Shown one piece after another: positions 42,943-50,714 of a DNA stretch of 64,000 bases; position 1 is the first letter of the stretch; every line of letters begins with the position of its first letter. A program made the position numbers and the translations under genes. This stretch comes from Novosphingobium sp. NDB2Meth1 (GTDB taxonomy: Bacteria; Pseudomonadota; Alphaproteobacteria; Sphingomonadales; Sphingomonadaceae): positions 372,001 through 436,000 of the forward strand of contig NZ_FPEH01000012.1 of assembly GCF_900117425.1 (NCBI RefSeq), given 5' to 3'. The notes under the pieces were generated by a model, which worked only from the letters and a program-made list of their open reading frames with translations, was not told the origin of the DNA and did not search any database.

Positions 42943-43872
42943 TCAAGGCCTGGCGCCGGCAAGGAAGCGTTGCAGCGGTGGTAGCGCTGCGGCAGGGCTT
43001 TCCTCGAACGGCACGTGCCCCATGCCGGGGAGGCGAACGAGCGTGGCGCGGGGCATCAGACGCAGATAGTCCTGCGAATTGCGGACGGGGATCATCTGGT
43101 CCTGCTCGCCCCAGAGCAGCAAGGTGGGGGCGGCAATGCTGCGCAGCCGGACGGAGGGATCGGTGAGCACCGTCTGCCGGGTCCGATCAAGGATCGCCTG
43201 CCGAACGCCGGGGGCGAGCAGCATGTCGCGGTAGCGTTCGAGCACGGCATCGGGCAACGCTTCCGGATGCGCCCAGGCCGGGGCCAGATTGGCACGGATC
43301 AGCGAACGGGGGCCGACCCATGGCATGAGGTTCATGACAAGCGGGACCTCGGGCGCCTTGCCATATTCGAAGCCGGGGCTGGCAAAACCGTCGGGCGAGA
43401 TCAGCACCAGCTTGTCCACCCGCTGCGGATAGCGCGCGGCGAGCTCCCACGCGAAGCGACCGCCGAGAGAGTTGCCGATGAAAGTCGCGCGCTGGAGGTG
43501 GAGCTGGTCCATAAGTCCGGCGAGGATCGTGAGGGTGCGGTCGTCTGAGTAATTGCCGGTCGGGTCAGGCCCGGTCAGGCCGAAGCCGGGCAGGTCGAGC
43601 CGGACTACGCGGTACTGTGCGGAAAGCGCCGTGGCCCAAGGCTCCCAGGTATCGAGGCTGGAGCCGAAGCCGTGCAGCAGGATCAGCGCCGGAGCGTCGC
43701 GCGGGCCGGTATCGCGGTAGCGCAGGCGCTGACCGAGGACGATGCGGTACTCGCCCGGATAGGCGGCTTCGAGGGCGGCGCGCGACCTGTCCGGCGCATA
43801 GAGCCAGATGGCAAGTGCGGCGATGGCGAGAAGCAGGAACACGCAAGCCCACCGCACAATCCGCATCAGCAT
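42943..43872 (-). CDS. Membrane-anchored alpha/beta hydrolase
   Basis: A 309-residue alpha/beta hydrolase with an N-terminal transmembrane anchor (WACVFLLLAIAALAIWLY). The oxyanion motif LLHGFGSSLDTW is followed by the nucleophile in FIGNSLGGRF; the acid is Asp in LLWGEQDQMIPV and the base His in PGMGHVPFEE. It is likely a periplasm-facing or membrane-associated esterase or lipase-like enzyme. Its ATG overlaps the stop of the BciA-like gene (TGATG), so the two are co-translated. The pairing recalls photosynthesis-related BchO/BciA only loosely; a lipid or ester substrate is more probable. Substrate unknown. Confidence 0.85.
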   Translation of the reverse strand: MLMRIVRWACVFLLLAIAALAIWLYAPDRSRAALEAAYPGEYRIVLGQRLRYRDTGPRDAPALILLHGFGSSLDTWEPWATALSAQYRVVRLDLPGFGLTGPDPTGNYSDDRTLTILAGLMDQLHLQRATFIGNSLGGRFAWELAARYPQRVDKLVLISPDGFASPGFEYGKAPEVPLVMNLMPWVGPRSLIRANLAPAWAHPEALPDAVLERYRDMLLAPGVRQAILDRTRQTVLTDPSVRLRSIAAPTLLLWGEQDQMIPVRNSQDYLRLMPRATLVRLPGMGHVPFEESPAAALPPLQRFLAGARP

Positions 43873-44828
43873 CAGAACACCGCGTGGTCGCCGCGATCAT
43901 CGGGCGCAGCTTCGCCGGCGATGATCGCGCGGTAGTGATCGAACAGGGTGTCGCTGCCGGTTTCCGGCGTCATGGCGGCATCATAGCGGCCGGTTGCGGG
44001 ATCGAGCACGAGCATCGACTCGGTCGCGTAATAATGACCGATCCGTGCGAGTTCCGCCTTGGTCCCAAGCGGGGGGATCAGCCGGGACGCGAAACCCAGT
44101 GCACCGGCGATGCTACCGAGGAAGCCGGGCGGAACGGAGCGGAACTTCGGCTCCATGCCCAACATGCCGAACAACGCCTCGCCCTGCTGCCGCGGCGTGA
44201 TCGCCGGGCCGGGGCCGCCGATGGGGAGCACCTTGTTCCAGCGCTCCGGTTCGATAAGGCAGCCTGCGATGTAGGCGGCCAGATCGCGGTTGCTGATGGG
44301 CTTGCAGGCGGTGAGCGTCCCGTCGCCGAACAGCAGGAAGGGCTTGCCGCCGCGGACCCGCTCGATCTGGCCGGAAAGCGACTTGAAGAAGGCCGTTGGG
44401 CGCACGATCGAATAGCGCAGGCCCGAAGCGATAAGGTCCGCCTCGAACGCCAGCTTGGCTTGCTGGAAGGCGAGGCGCGGCTTCTGCACGCAGATCGCCG
44501 AGAGCAGCACGAAGTGAGCCGCGCCGCAGCGCTCGGCAAGCGCGAGGGCGTGGCAGTGTGCCGTGTGGTCGATCGCCCAGGCATCGCGCGCCACCCCGGT
44601 GCGCGAGGCCATGCACGAGACGACCGCGTCGAAGTGCTCGCCTGCAAAGCCGTCATGCATCAGGCTTGCCGGGTCGCCCGCGTCGGCGCGGCGCAGGGTT
44701 GCGCCGGGGAGGTGTAGGGCAGGTTCCTTGCGGACCATCGCGACGACATCGTGCCCTGCCGCGACCAGGGCCTGCGCCGTCGCCCGCCCGATGGTCCCGG
44801 TGGCGCCGAGCAGGGCGACGCGGCTCAT
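43872..44828 (-). CDS. NAD(P)-dependent reductase, divinyl chlorophyllide 8-vinyl-reductase (BciA)-like
   Basis: A 318-residue extended/atypical SDR. The nucleotide motif is LLGATGTIGRATAQAL. The middle section FVLLSAICVQKPRLAFQQAK, SIVRPTAFFKSLSGQIE, LTACKPISNRDLAAYIA and VLPIGGPGPAITPRQQGE matches the BciA/DVR family block by block. That family reduces the 8-vinyl group of divinyl chlorophyllide with NADPH in phototrophs. No other bacteriochlorophyll gene is present here, and the neighbours are CoA-ester enzymes. It may therefore be a relic, part of a split photosynthesis set or a repurposed reductase. It overlaps the hydratase gene upstream by 4 bases. Confidence 0.8.
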   Translation of the reverse strand: MSRVALLGATGTIGRATAQALVAAGHDVVAMVRKEPALHLPGATLRRADAGDPASLMHDGFAGEHFDAVVSCMASRTGVARDAWAIDHTAHCHALALAERCGAAHFVLLSAICVQKPRLAFQQAKLAFEADLIASGLRYSIVRPTAFFKSLSGQIERVRGGKPFLLFGDGTLTACKPISNRDLAAYIAGCLIEPERWNKVLPIGGPGPAITPRQQGEALFGMLGMEPKFRSVPPGFLGSIAGALGFASRLIPPLGTKAELARIGHYYATESMLVLDPATGRYDAAMTPETGSDTLFDHYRAIIAGEAAPDDRGDHAVF

Positions 44829-45682
44829 GCGGCGGGTGCTGCCTTCGCCGCCATGACCTGCCGCCCGTCGGCAGCGTGGGCGGCGAGGATGAGGCTGCCG
44901 TCTTCCTGCCTGAGGGCAAGGTGCAGCGGCTCGTCGGCCACGGCGGGGGAGACCGCGCGGAAGCTGAACCTCGCGAGTGCCGCCTCGCTCTCCAGCGTGC
45001 GGCGGGCAAGATCGAGCAGCAGCGTGGCGATCAGCGGGCCGTGGACGACAAGGCCGCGATAGCCTTCGGTGCCGGTCGCGTAGGGGTGATCATAGTGGAT
45101 GCGGTGCGTGTTGAACGTAAGCGCGGAATAGCGGAACAGCAGCGCGGGCGAGGGCAGCACGTCGCGGGTCACATCCCATGCCGATGCATCGAAGCGGCTT
45201 TCGCCGGGCGGTGGCGGCGCGGGCGGGCTGCCGGGCGGCGGGGCGTCGCGGTAGACGAGGGTCTGCGTCTCACGCACGGCCAGCGCATCGCCCGCGAACG
45301 TCTCGTGTGCAAGTTCGGCGAAGACCAGCGGACCGGTGCCTCCCTGCTTCTCCGTAATGGCCAGCACGCGGGTGCGACGCTTGACGGCGGACCCTACGGT
45401 GATCGAACCGAGAAACTCGACCGAACCGGCCGCCCACATGCGGCGCTCGAGATGGAGCGGCGGGAGCAGGCTGGCGGGGCTGTCATCGCGCTTAGGGTGG
45501 CCGTCCGGACCCAGAGTTCCAGTCGGCGCATCGGGCGTGCAGAGGCACCAGTGGAGGCCTTGGGGCGCTATTTCTTCAGGCACCTCGCGGTCCAGCGTGG
45601 CGCACCAGCGAACAAGGAGGCTTTCCGTCAGAACATCGCGCCGGATTTCCTCGCGGCCGATCCATGCGCTGTGATCGCCCAT
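44825..45682 (-). CDS. FAS1-like/MaoC hotdog hydratase, mesaconyl-C4-CoA hydratase (3-methylfumaryl-CoA hydratase) type
   Basis: A 285-residue double-hotdog protein. The N-terminal half has GLHWCLCTPDAPTGTLGPDGHP and LPPLHLERRMWAAGSVEFL. The C-terminal half carries the hydratase segment FNTHRIHYDHPYATGTEGY followed by GLVVHGPLIATLL. This combination is typical of the FAS1-like dehydratases annotated as mesaconyl-C4-CoA or itaconyl-CoA hydratases, which add water to give citramalyl-CoA. Its start overlaps the acyl-CoA dehydrogenase stop, and a CaiB-type transferase and thiolase lie upstream in the same direction. A C5 dicarboxylyl-CoA substrate is inferred. Confidence 0.8.
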   Translation of the reverse strand: MGDHSAWIGREEIRRDVLTESLLVRWCATLDREVPEEIAPQGLHWCLCTPDAPTGTLGPDGHPKRDDSPASLLPPLHLERRMWAAGSVEFLGSITVGSAVKRRTRVLAITEKQGGTGPLVFAELAHETFAGDALAVRETQTLVYRDAPPPGSPPAPPPPGESRFDASAWDVTRDVLPSPALLFRYSALTFNTHRIHYDHPYATGTEGYRGLVVHGPLIATLLLDLARRTLESEAALARFSFRAVSPAVADEPLHLALRQEDGSLILAAHAADGRQVMAAKAAPAA

Positions 45683-47274
45683 CAGCCTCTTCCTGCCATC
45701 AACCCGCGCGCGATCACTTGCGCCTGGATTTCCGCCGCACCTTCAAAGATCGAGAGGATGCGCGCGTCGCACAGTACGCGGCTGATCTCGTATTCGAGCG
45801 CATAACCATTGCCGCCGTGAATCTGCAGCGCGGCGTCGGCGGCGGTCCATGCTGCGCGGGCGGCGTGGAGCTTCGCCATGCCAGCCTCGATGTCGCAGCG
45901 TCGTCCAGCATCCTTGGCGCGGGCGGCGGCGTAGCTGAGTTCACGCGCGGTGACATATTCGGCGAGCATCACCGCCAGCTTATCAGCGACGCGGGGGAAC
46001 CGGATCAAGGCCTGCCCGAACTGCTTGCGTTGGAGCGCATAGTCCAGCCCCAGTTCCAGCGCGCGGCGAGTAACGCCAACGGCGCGCGCGGCGGTCTGGA
46101 TGCGGGCGCCTTCGAAGGTCTGCATCAGTTGCTTGAACCCGGCCCCTTCCTTGCCGCCCAGCAGCGCCTCGGCGGGCGCGCGCATGCCGTCGAACTGGAG
46201 CGCATACTCGCGCATGCCTCGATAGCCGAGCACTTCGATTTCGCTGCCGGTCATGCCCTCGGCGGGGAAGGGGTTGTCCTCGCTGCCCCGCGGCTTGGGG
46301 ACGAGCAACATGGAAAGGCCCGCATAGCCCGGCGTATCGGGCTTCGTGCGCACCAGCAGCGTCATCACGTCCGAGCGGGCGGCGTGGGTGATCCAGGTCT
46401 TGGCGCCATGGATCACCCAGTCGCCGCCGGCATCCTGCACGGCGCGCGTGGTGAGCGCGCCGAGATCGGAGCCGACGTCGGGTTCGGTGAAGACCGCAAC
46501 CGGCAGCGTCTCGCCGCTGGCGATGCGGGGCAGCCAGTGCGCTTTCTGCGCCTCGGTGCCGCCGAGCATGATGAGTTCGCCTGCGATCTCGGAGCGCGTG
46601 CCCAGCGATCCCGCACCAATCCAGCCGCGCGACAGTTCTTCGCTGACGAGGCACATCACGAGCTTGCCGAGGCCGAGGCCGCCGTATTCCTCCGGAATGC
46701 ACACGCCGAAGGTGCCGAGCTGCGCCATGGCTTCCACCGTCCCCTCCGGAATCAGCGCATTGGCGAGATGCCACTTGTGCGCGTGGGGGATGATTTCGGC
46801 ATCGGTGAAACGGCGGAACTGGGCGCGGATTTCATCGAGTGCTTCGTCGTGGAAGGTTTCGCTCGGCCATTGCCCTTCCGCCAGTGCAGCGGCGAGGGCA
46901 GCGCGGGTGTCTGCCATGTCAGCGTCAAGCAGCGGCGCGACGGCTGCTGCCAATGCGCGCGCTTCGGCTGCAAGCCCGAGATCTGCCGGGCGCAGCATTT
47001 CGGCGGGGCCCATCAGGAGCGCGCCGGTGAGTTGGCCCAGCGTCTCGGCAAAGGCGAGCTGCGCGACATGGGCGTCGAGCGGATTGCTGCTGCCTTCGGC
47101 CCAAGCCGCGACAGCCTCCAGCGCGGCGACGCTCGTCGCGATCCAGGCAAAGCCATGCGCGGCCCGCTGCTCCGCCTCGACCGGACGGTTGGCGAGGCGG
47201 CTCGCCAGCGCGCTGCGGGCGGCGTCGCGATAGGTTTCAGCCGCTTCGAGTAATGGGCGCAAGGCCACGGACAT
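45682..47274 (-). CDS. Acyl-CoA dehydrogenase with N-terminal extension (methylsuccinyl-CoA dehydrogenase-like)
   Basis: A 530-residue flavoprotein, about 150 residues longer than ordinary acyl-CoA dehydrogenases because of a helical N-terminal domain. The core has FGVCIPEEYGGLGLGKLVM, VAVFTEPDVGSDLGAL and WVIHGAKTWITHA for FAD/substrate, and IHGGNGYALEYEISRVLCDA, with the closing IFEGAAEIQAQVIARGL. This size and extension fit (2S)-methylsuccinyl-CoA dehydrogenase, which makes mesaconyl-CoA. Neighbouring hydratase and transferase genes support a mesaconyl-CoA route. Substrate assignment remains inference; a branched-chain or aromatic acyl-CoA is possible. Confidence 0.87.
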   Translation of the reverse strand: MSVALRPLLEAAETYRDAARSALASRLANRPVEAEQRAAHGFAWIATSVAALEAVAAWAEGSSNPLDAHVAQLAFAETLGQLTGALLMGPAEMLRPADLGLAAEARALAAAVAPLLDADMADTRAALAAALAEGQWPSETFHDEALDEIRAQFRRFTDAEIIPHAHKWHLANALIPEGTVEAMAQLGTFGVCIPEEYGGLGLGKLVMCLVSEELSRGWIGAGSLGTRSEIAGELIMLGGTEAQKAHWLPRIASGETLPVAVFTEPDVGSDLGALTTRAVQDAGGDWVIHGAKTWITHAARSDVMTLLVRTKPDTPGYAGLSMLLVPKPRGSEDNPFPAEGMTGSEIEVLGYRGMREYALQFDGMRAPAEALLGGKEGAGFKQLMQTFEGARIQTAARAVGVTRRALELGLDYALQRKQFGQALIRFPRVADKLAVMLAEYVTARELSYAAARAKDAGRRCDIEAGMAKLHAARAAWTAADAALQIHGGNGYALEYEISRVLCDARILSIFEGAAEIQAQVIARGLMAGRG

Positions 47275-47296
47275 AGCGATTACTCAATCAAACTCC

Positions 47297-47367
47297 CCGT
47301 TCGTGTCGAGCGAAGTCGAGACACCATGCGCGGTGCGTGGTGTCTCGACTTCGCTCGACACGAACGG
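47297..47367. repeat. Dispersed palindromic repeat, family B (copy 2, intact)
   Basis: A perfect inverted repeat with 30-base arms (beginning CCGTTCGTGTCGAGCGAAGT) and an 11-base loop, between two codirectional minus-strand genes (thiolase and acyl-CoA dehydrogenase). Copy 1 at 13950-14059 shares both outer and inner arms but carries an insertion. It could stall RNA polymerase or protect mRNA ends. Confidence 0.9.
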
Positions 47368-47397
47368 AAGTGGGGAAAGGATCATTGCCCGGTTGCG

Positions 47398-48630
47398 TCA
47401 GGCCGCGCGCTCGAACACCGCTGCGATGCCCTGGCCGCCGCCGATGCACATCGTCTCGAGCCCATAGCGCGCATCGCGGCGCACCAGTTCGCGCGTGAGG
47501 TTGGCGAGGATGCGCCCGCCCGTCGCGCCGATGGGGTGGCCGAGCGAGATGCCCGAACCGTTGACGTTGAGCACATCGTGGCGGCTGTCGTCCGCGCTCC
47601 AGCCCCAGCCCTTGAGCACGGCGAGGACTTGCGGCGCGAAGGCTTCGTTGAGTTCGACGAGATCGATGTCATTCCAGCCAAGGCCGGTACGCGCGAACAG
47701 GCGTTCGACGGCCGGCACGGGGCCGATGCCCATGCGCGCCGGGTCGCAGCCCGCGGCCGCCCACGAATGGAACCAGGCGATGGGTTCGAGGCCCAGTTCC
47801 TCGAGCTTGTGCTCGGCAACGACGAGGCACGCCGCCGCCGCATCGTTCTGCTGGCTGGCATTGCCGGCGGTGACAACCGCGCCGGGGATGGTCTTGGCTT
47901 CGAGCGCCTTCAAGGCGCCCAGCGACTCCATCGTGGCATCCGCGCGGTAGCCTTCGTCATGCGCGAAGATTCTCGGGTCGCCTTTGCGCTGGGGGATTTC
48001 GACGGGGACCAGTTCATCGTCGAACAAGCCGTTCCGCCATGCCGCAGCCGCGCGCTGGTGGCTGCGGACGGCATAGGCGTCGCAGGCCTCCCGGCTGATT
48101 TCGTAATCACGGGCGAGGTTTTCGGCAGTCTCGATCATGCCGGTGATGACACCGAACCGCTCGATCGGCTGCGACATCAGGCGTCCGCGCGTGAGGCGGT
48201 CATGCAGCATCATGCCGCCCGCGCGCACGCCGCGGCGGCCTTCGGTGGTGTAGTATTCGACGTTGGACATGGATTCGACCCCGCCCGCGACGACGACGTC
48301 GGACTGGCCGGTCTGCACCATCATCGCGGCGTTGATCACCGCCTGCAGGCCCGAGCCGCAGCGGCGGTCGAGCTGGTAGCCGGGCACTTCGAGCGGCAGC
48401 CCGGCGGCAAGCCACGACCAGTGGCCGATGGCCGGGGCCTCGGCGTTGCCATAGCCCTGCGAGAACACGACGTCGTCGACGCGCGCCGGGTCGATCTTCG
48501 TGCGCTCCATCAGCGCTTTCAGGATCACCGCGCCGAGCTGGCCGGCGTTGAGATCGGCCAGTGCGCCGCCGAACTTGCCGACAGCGGTGCGGATGGGGGC
48601 GCAAATCGCGGCACGAGTGAGCTTGGTCAT
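47398..48630 (-). CDS. Thiolase (acetyl-CoA acetyltransferase family)
   Basis: A 410-residue thiolase of normal length. The acylated Cys is C91 in LDRRCGSGLQAV. The second-domain motifs NVNGSGISLGHPIGATGGRI (active His) and ETMCIGGGQGIA (active Cys) are intact, with NEAFAPQVLAVLKGWG also typical. It catalyses thiolytic cleavage or condensation of 3-ketoacyl-CoA. Its ATG overlaps the upstream CaiB-type transferase stop, so they are coupled. In this gene set it may finish degradation of the acyl chain; the exact chain is unknown. Confidence 0.92.
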   Translation of the reverse strand: MTKLTRAAICAPIRTAVGKFGGALADLNAGQLGAVILKALMERTKIDPARVDDVVFSQGYGNAEAPAIGHWSWLAAGLPLEVPGYQLDRRCGSGLQAVINAAMMVQTGQSDVVVAGGVESMSNVEYYTTEGRRGVRAGGMMLHDRLTRGRLMSQPIERFGVITGMIETAENLARDYEISREACDAYAVRSHQRAAAAWRNGLFDDELVPVEIPQRKGDPRIFAHDEGYRADATMESLGALKALEAKTIPGAVVTAGNASQQNDAAAACLVVAEHKLEELGLEPIAWFHSWAAAGCDPARMGIGPVPAVERLFARTGLGWNDIDLVELNEAFAPQVLAVLKGWGWSADDSRHDVLNVNGSGISLGHPIGATGGRILANLTRELVRRDARYGLETMCIGGGQGIAAVFERAA

Positions 48631-49835
48631 GCGGGGGTTCCTGCGATGTCGGCTTCAAGCAGCCGGTCTATGGCTTGGGGATCAAGGGCGAGGTGGCGGG
48701 CGAGGACATCACGTGTGTCGGCGCCGAGAACGGGGGCTGGGGCGGGGGGCAGGCGCTCCATCGCGGGAAAAGTCGCGAAGGCGCCAGCCGCCGGATAGGC
48801 AAAGCCGCTGGGGTTGTCCGTAGTGTGCTGGAATAGGGGGTTCTCGCCGACAAGGCGCGGGTCCTGCACCGCTTCGGGCATCGTCTTGTAGGGGCCATGG
48901 GTCACGCCGTTGGCATCGAGCTTTTCGGCCAGAGCGCTGTATGACAGCGGAGCGATAGCCTGCTCGATCTGGGCATAGATCGCATCGCGGTGACGATAGC
49001 GCACACCGTCGTCGCCAGTGAACGAGACGCCGTGCTGCGCCTCCAGCGCGGCCAGCCCTGCCTGCAGGTCCAGCGCGCGGACGAGGCCCTGCCACTGGCG
49101 TTCGTTGATCGCGACGATCATGACGCGGACGCCGTCTGCGGTCACGAAATCGCGCCCGATGGTCCCGTAGACGCCGTTGCCAAGCCGCTCGCGGTCCTCG
49201 CCCGATTGCAGCACTTCGGCGACGCGGCCGAGATTGGCGGCGGAGCCCATGGCGATATCGGTAAGGGGCAGGCGAACCTCACCGCCGTGGCCGGTTTCAT
49301 CGCGGCGGCGCAGCGCCGAGACAAGCGCAAAGGCGCCGTAAGCGCCGGTGAGGAGATCCCAGGCGGGAAGCACGTGGTTGACCGGAGCGGGGTCGTTCAG
49401 CGGCCCGGTGAGCGCAGGGTAACCGACCGCGGCGTTGGCGGTGTAATCGAGCGCGATGGCGCCGTCCGGCCAGCCCATGACGCGCACGGTGATGAGGTCA
49501 GGGCGGCCGGCGGCGAGCTTTTCGTGGGCGAGGAAGCCGCCGACGGGGAGGTTGGTGACGAGGGTGCCGACGCTCTGGATGAGCCGGGTGAGCACATCGC
49601 GCCCCTCGCGGCTCGCGAGATCGAGCGCGACGCTCTTCTTGGCGCGGTTGAGGTTCTCCCACGAGAGCGAATGACCCTCGGGCGTCAACGGCCAGCGCTT
49701 GAAATCCTGCCCACCGCCGATCTGGTCGACGCGGATCACTTCGGCCCCGAACTGGGCGAGATAGAGCCCGATGGTCGGTGAGGCGACGAACGAGGACACC
49801 TCGATCACGGTGATGCCGGAGAGCAGGTTGTACAT
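48627..49835 (-). CDS. CaiB/BaiF CoA-transferase, mesaconyl-CoA C1-C4 transferase (2-methylfumaryl-CoA isomerase) type
   Basis: A 402-residue class III CoA-transferase. The N-terminal GITVIEVSSFVASPTIGLYLAQFGAEVIRVD is family-typical, and the nucleophilic Asp is D160 in HVLPAWDLLTGAYGAFAL. The following EVRLPLTDIAMGSAANLGRVAEVL and GRDFVTADGVRVMIVAINERQW resemble proteins annotated as 2-methylfumaryl-CoA isomerase (Mct), which moves CoA within mesaconate from C1 to C4. With the hydratase and long acyl-CoA dehydrogenase downstream it suggests a methylsuccinyl- to citramalyl-CoA route. First gene of its unit; a family A repeat lies upstream. Confidence 0.83.
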   Translation of the reverse strand: MYNLLSGITVIEVSSFVASPTIGLYLAQFGAEVIRVDQIGGGQDFKRWPLTPEGHSLSWENLNRAKKSVALDLASREGRDVLTRLIQSVGTLVTNLPVGGFLAHEKLAAGRPDLITVRVMGWPDGAIALDYTANAAVGYPALTGPLNDPAPVNHVLPAWDLLTGAYGAFALVSALRRRDETGHGGEVRLPLTDIAMGSAANLGRVAEVLQSGEDRERLGNGVYGTIGRDFVTADGVRVMIVAINERQWQGLVRALDLQAGLAALEAQHGVSFTGDDGVRYRHRDAIYAQIEQAIAPLSYSALAEKLDANGVTHGPYKTMPEAVQDPRLVGENPLFQHTTDNPSGFAYPAAGAFATFPAMERLPPAPAPVLGADTRDVLARHLALDPQAIDRLLEADIAGTPA

Positions 49836-49997
49836 GGATTGGCGGGCTTTCAGGCGGTGGCTTGCTTCTGCCGCAACCGTGTAATCAATCGAGCGGTTAA
49901 GGAAAGGGGGGCGGGCGGGCAGCTGTCGATTTCGAGGGGTAATGTCTCGAATTCACCTGAAACGAACGGGGTGAATGCTGGTCAATATCTCCCATGC

Positions 49998-50073
49998 CCG
50001 CTCACCCTGAGCTTGTCGAAGGGTGCTGGCGCGGCGGTCGCGTATGATGCTTCGACAAGCTCAGCATGAGCGG
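49998..50073. repeat. Dispersed palindromic repeat, family A (copy 2)
   Basis: Same two-arm structure as 6671-6746 but in opposite orientation: the left arm includes CTCACCCTGAGCTTGTCGAA and the right arm CTTCGACAAGCTCAGCATGA. It lies in the 270-base gap upstream of the CaiB-type gene and downstream of the Lrp gene stop. The remainder of the gap (49836-50105) holds no other clear element. Confidence 0.85.
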
Positions 50074-50105
50074 TTCTGGATGTTTGGGGTCGGGACCCCC
50101 GCGGT

Positions 50106-50579
50106 TCAGTCCGGCACCGGCAAGGCCGTCCGGTTCACAATCGGCCGTAGGGCAAAGCTGGTGGTGACTTGGGCCACGCCCGCGATCCGCGTCAGCCGCT
50201 TCCTGAGGAAATCCTCAAACGCGGCGAGCGACGGGACAAGCACGCGCAACTGGTAATCCGCCTCGCCCGTCATCAGGTAGCAGTCCATCACCTCGGGAAA
50301 CTCGGCGACCGCACTCTCGAACGTCGCCAGGTGGTGGTCGTCCTGCTGATCGAGCCGGATGCGCACGAAGGCATTGACGGGGAGGCCGATCGTCTCGGGT
50401 TCGACCAGCGCGACGTAGCCGGAAATCACGCCGCGCTCCTCCAGCGCGCGGACACGGCGCAGGCACGGGCTGGGGCTGAGGCCAACGTCCTCGCACAGCT
50501 GCTGGTTGGTCAGGCGACCGTTCTGCTGGAGGCGGCGCAGGATCTTGCGGTCAATCGCGTCTAGATCGGTATCTGGCAT
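50106..50579 (-). CDS. Lrp/AsnC-family transcriptional regulator
   Basis: A 157-residue regulator with an AsnC-type N-terminal winged helix (DAIDRKILRRLQQNGRLTNQ, GLSPSPCLRRVRALEERGVI) and a RAM/ACT ligand domain (PVNAFVRIRLD, CYLMTGEADYQLRVLVPSL). It senses an amino acid or 2-oxoacid in most relatives. It is divergent from the MdeB/PDH-E1-like gene, an arrangement like mdeR-mdeB of Pseudomonas, where an Lrp-type protein activates 2-oxobutyrate metabolism from methionine. Two inverted repeats in the shared gap are probable binding sites. Confidence 0.93.
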   Translation of the reverse strand: MPDTDLDAIDRKILRRLQQNGRLTNQQLCEDVGLSPSPCLRRVRALEERGVISGYVALVEPETIGLPVNAFVRIRLDQQDDHHLATFESAVAEFPEVMDCYLMTGEADYQLRVLVPSLAAFEDFLRKRLTRIAGVAQVTTSFALRPIVNRTALPVPD

Positions 50580-50603
50580 TATCTTTTACTCATGGGACCC
50601 TGA

Positions 50604-50620
50604 TTGGCAGAATATGCCAA
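50604..50620. promoter_or_regulatory. Lrp/AsnC-type operator dyad 1
   Basis: TTGGCA-GAATA-TGCCAA: 6-base inverted arms with an AT-rich 5-base centre, 25 bases from the Lrp start codon and 95 before the oxidoreductase start. Size and AT-rich centre fit Lrp/AsnC sites. Confidence 0.6.
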
Positions 50621-50625
50621 TAGCC

Positions 50626-50640
50626 TGCCCGTTCTGGGCA
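50626..50640. promoter_or_regulatory. Lrp/AsnC-type operator dyad 2
   Basis: TGCCC-GTTCT-GGGCA: 5-base inverted arms with the same 5-base spacer as dyad 1, centred 21 bases away, i.e. two helical turns, as expected for adjacent dimers of an Lrp octamer. Confidence 0.5.
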
Positions 50641-50714
50641 AACTTCGCAAGACGCTGCGCTGCGCCCCGCGTTATATCTCCATCTTCCATGTCCAAAACG
50701 GATTCGAGCCCGCC

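Noticed and set aside
42943..44828. Reading the alpha/beta hydrolase and BciA-like pair as part of a photosynthesis cluster
   Set aside because: No bch, puf, puh or crt genes accompany them, and the neighbours are CoA-ester enzymes; only the BciA resemblance was retained.
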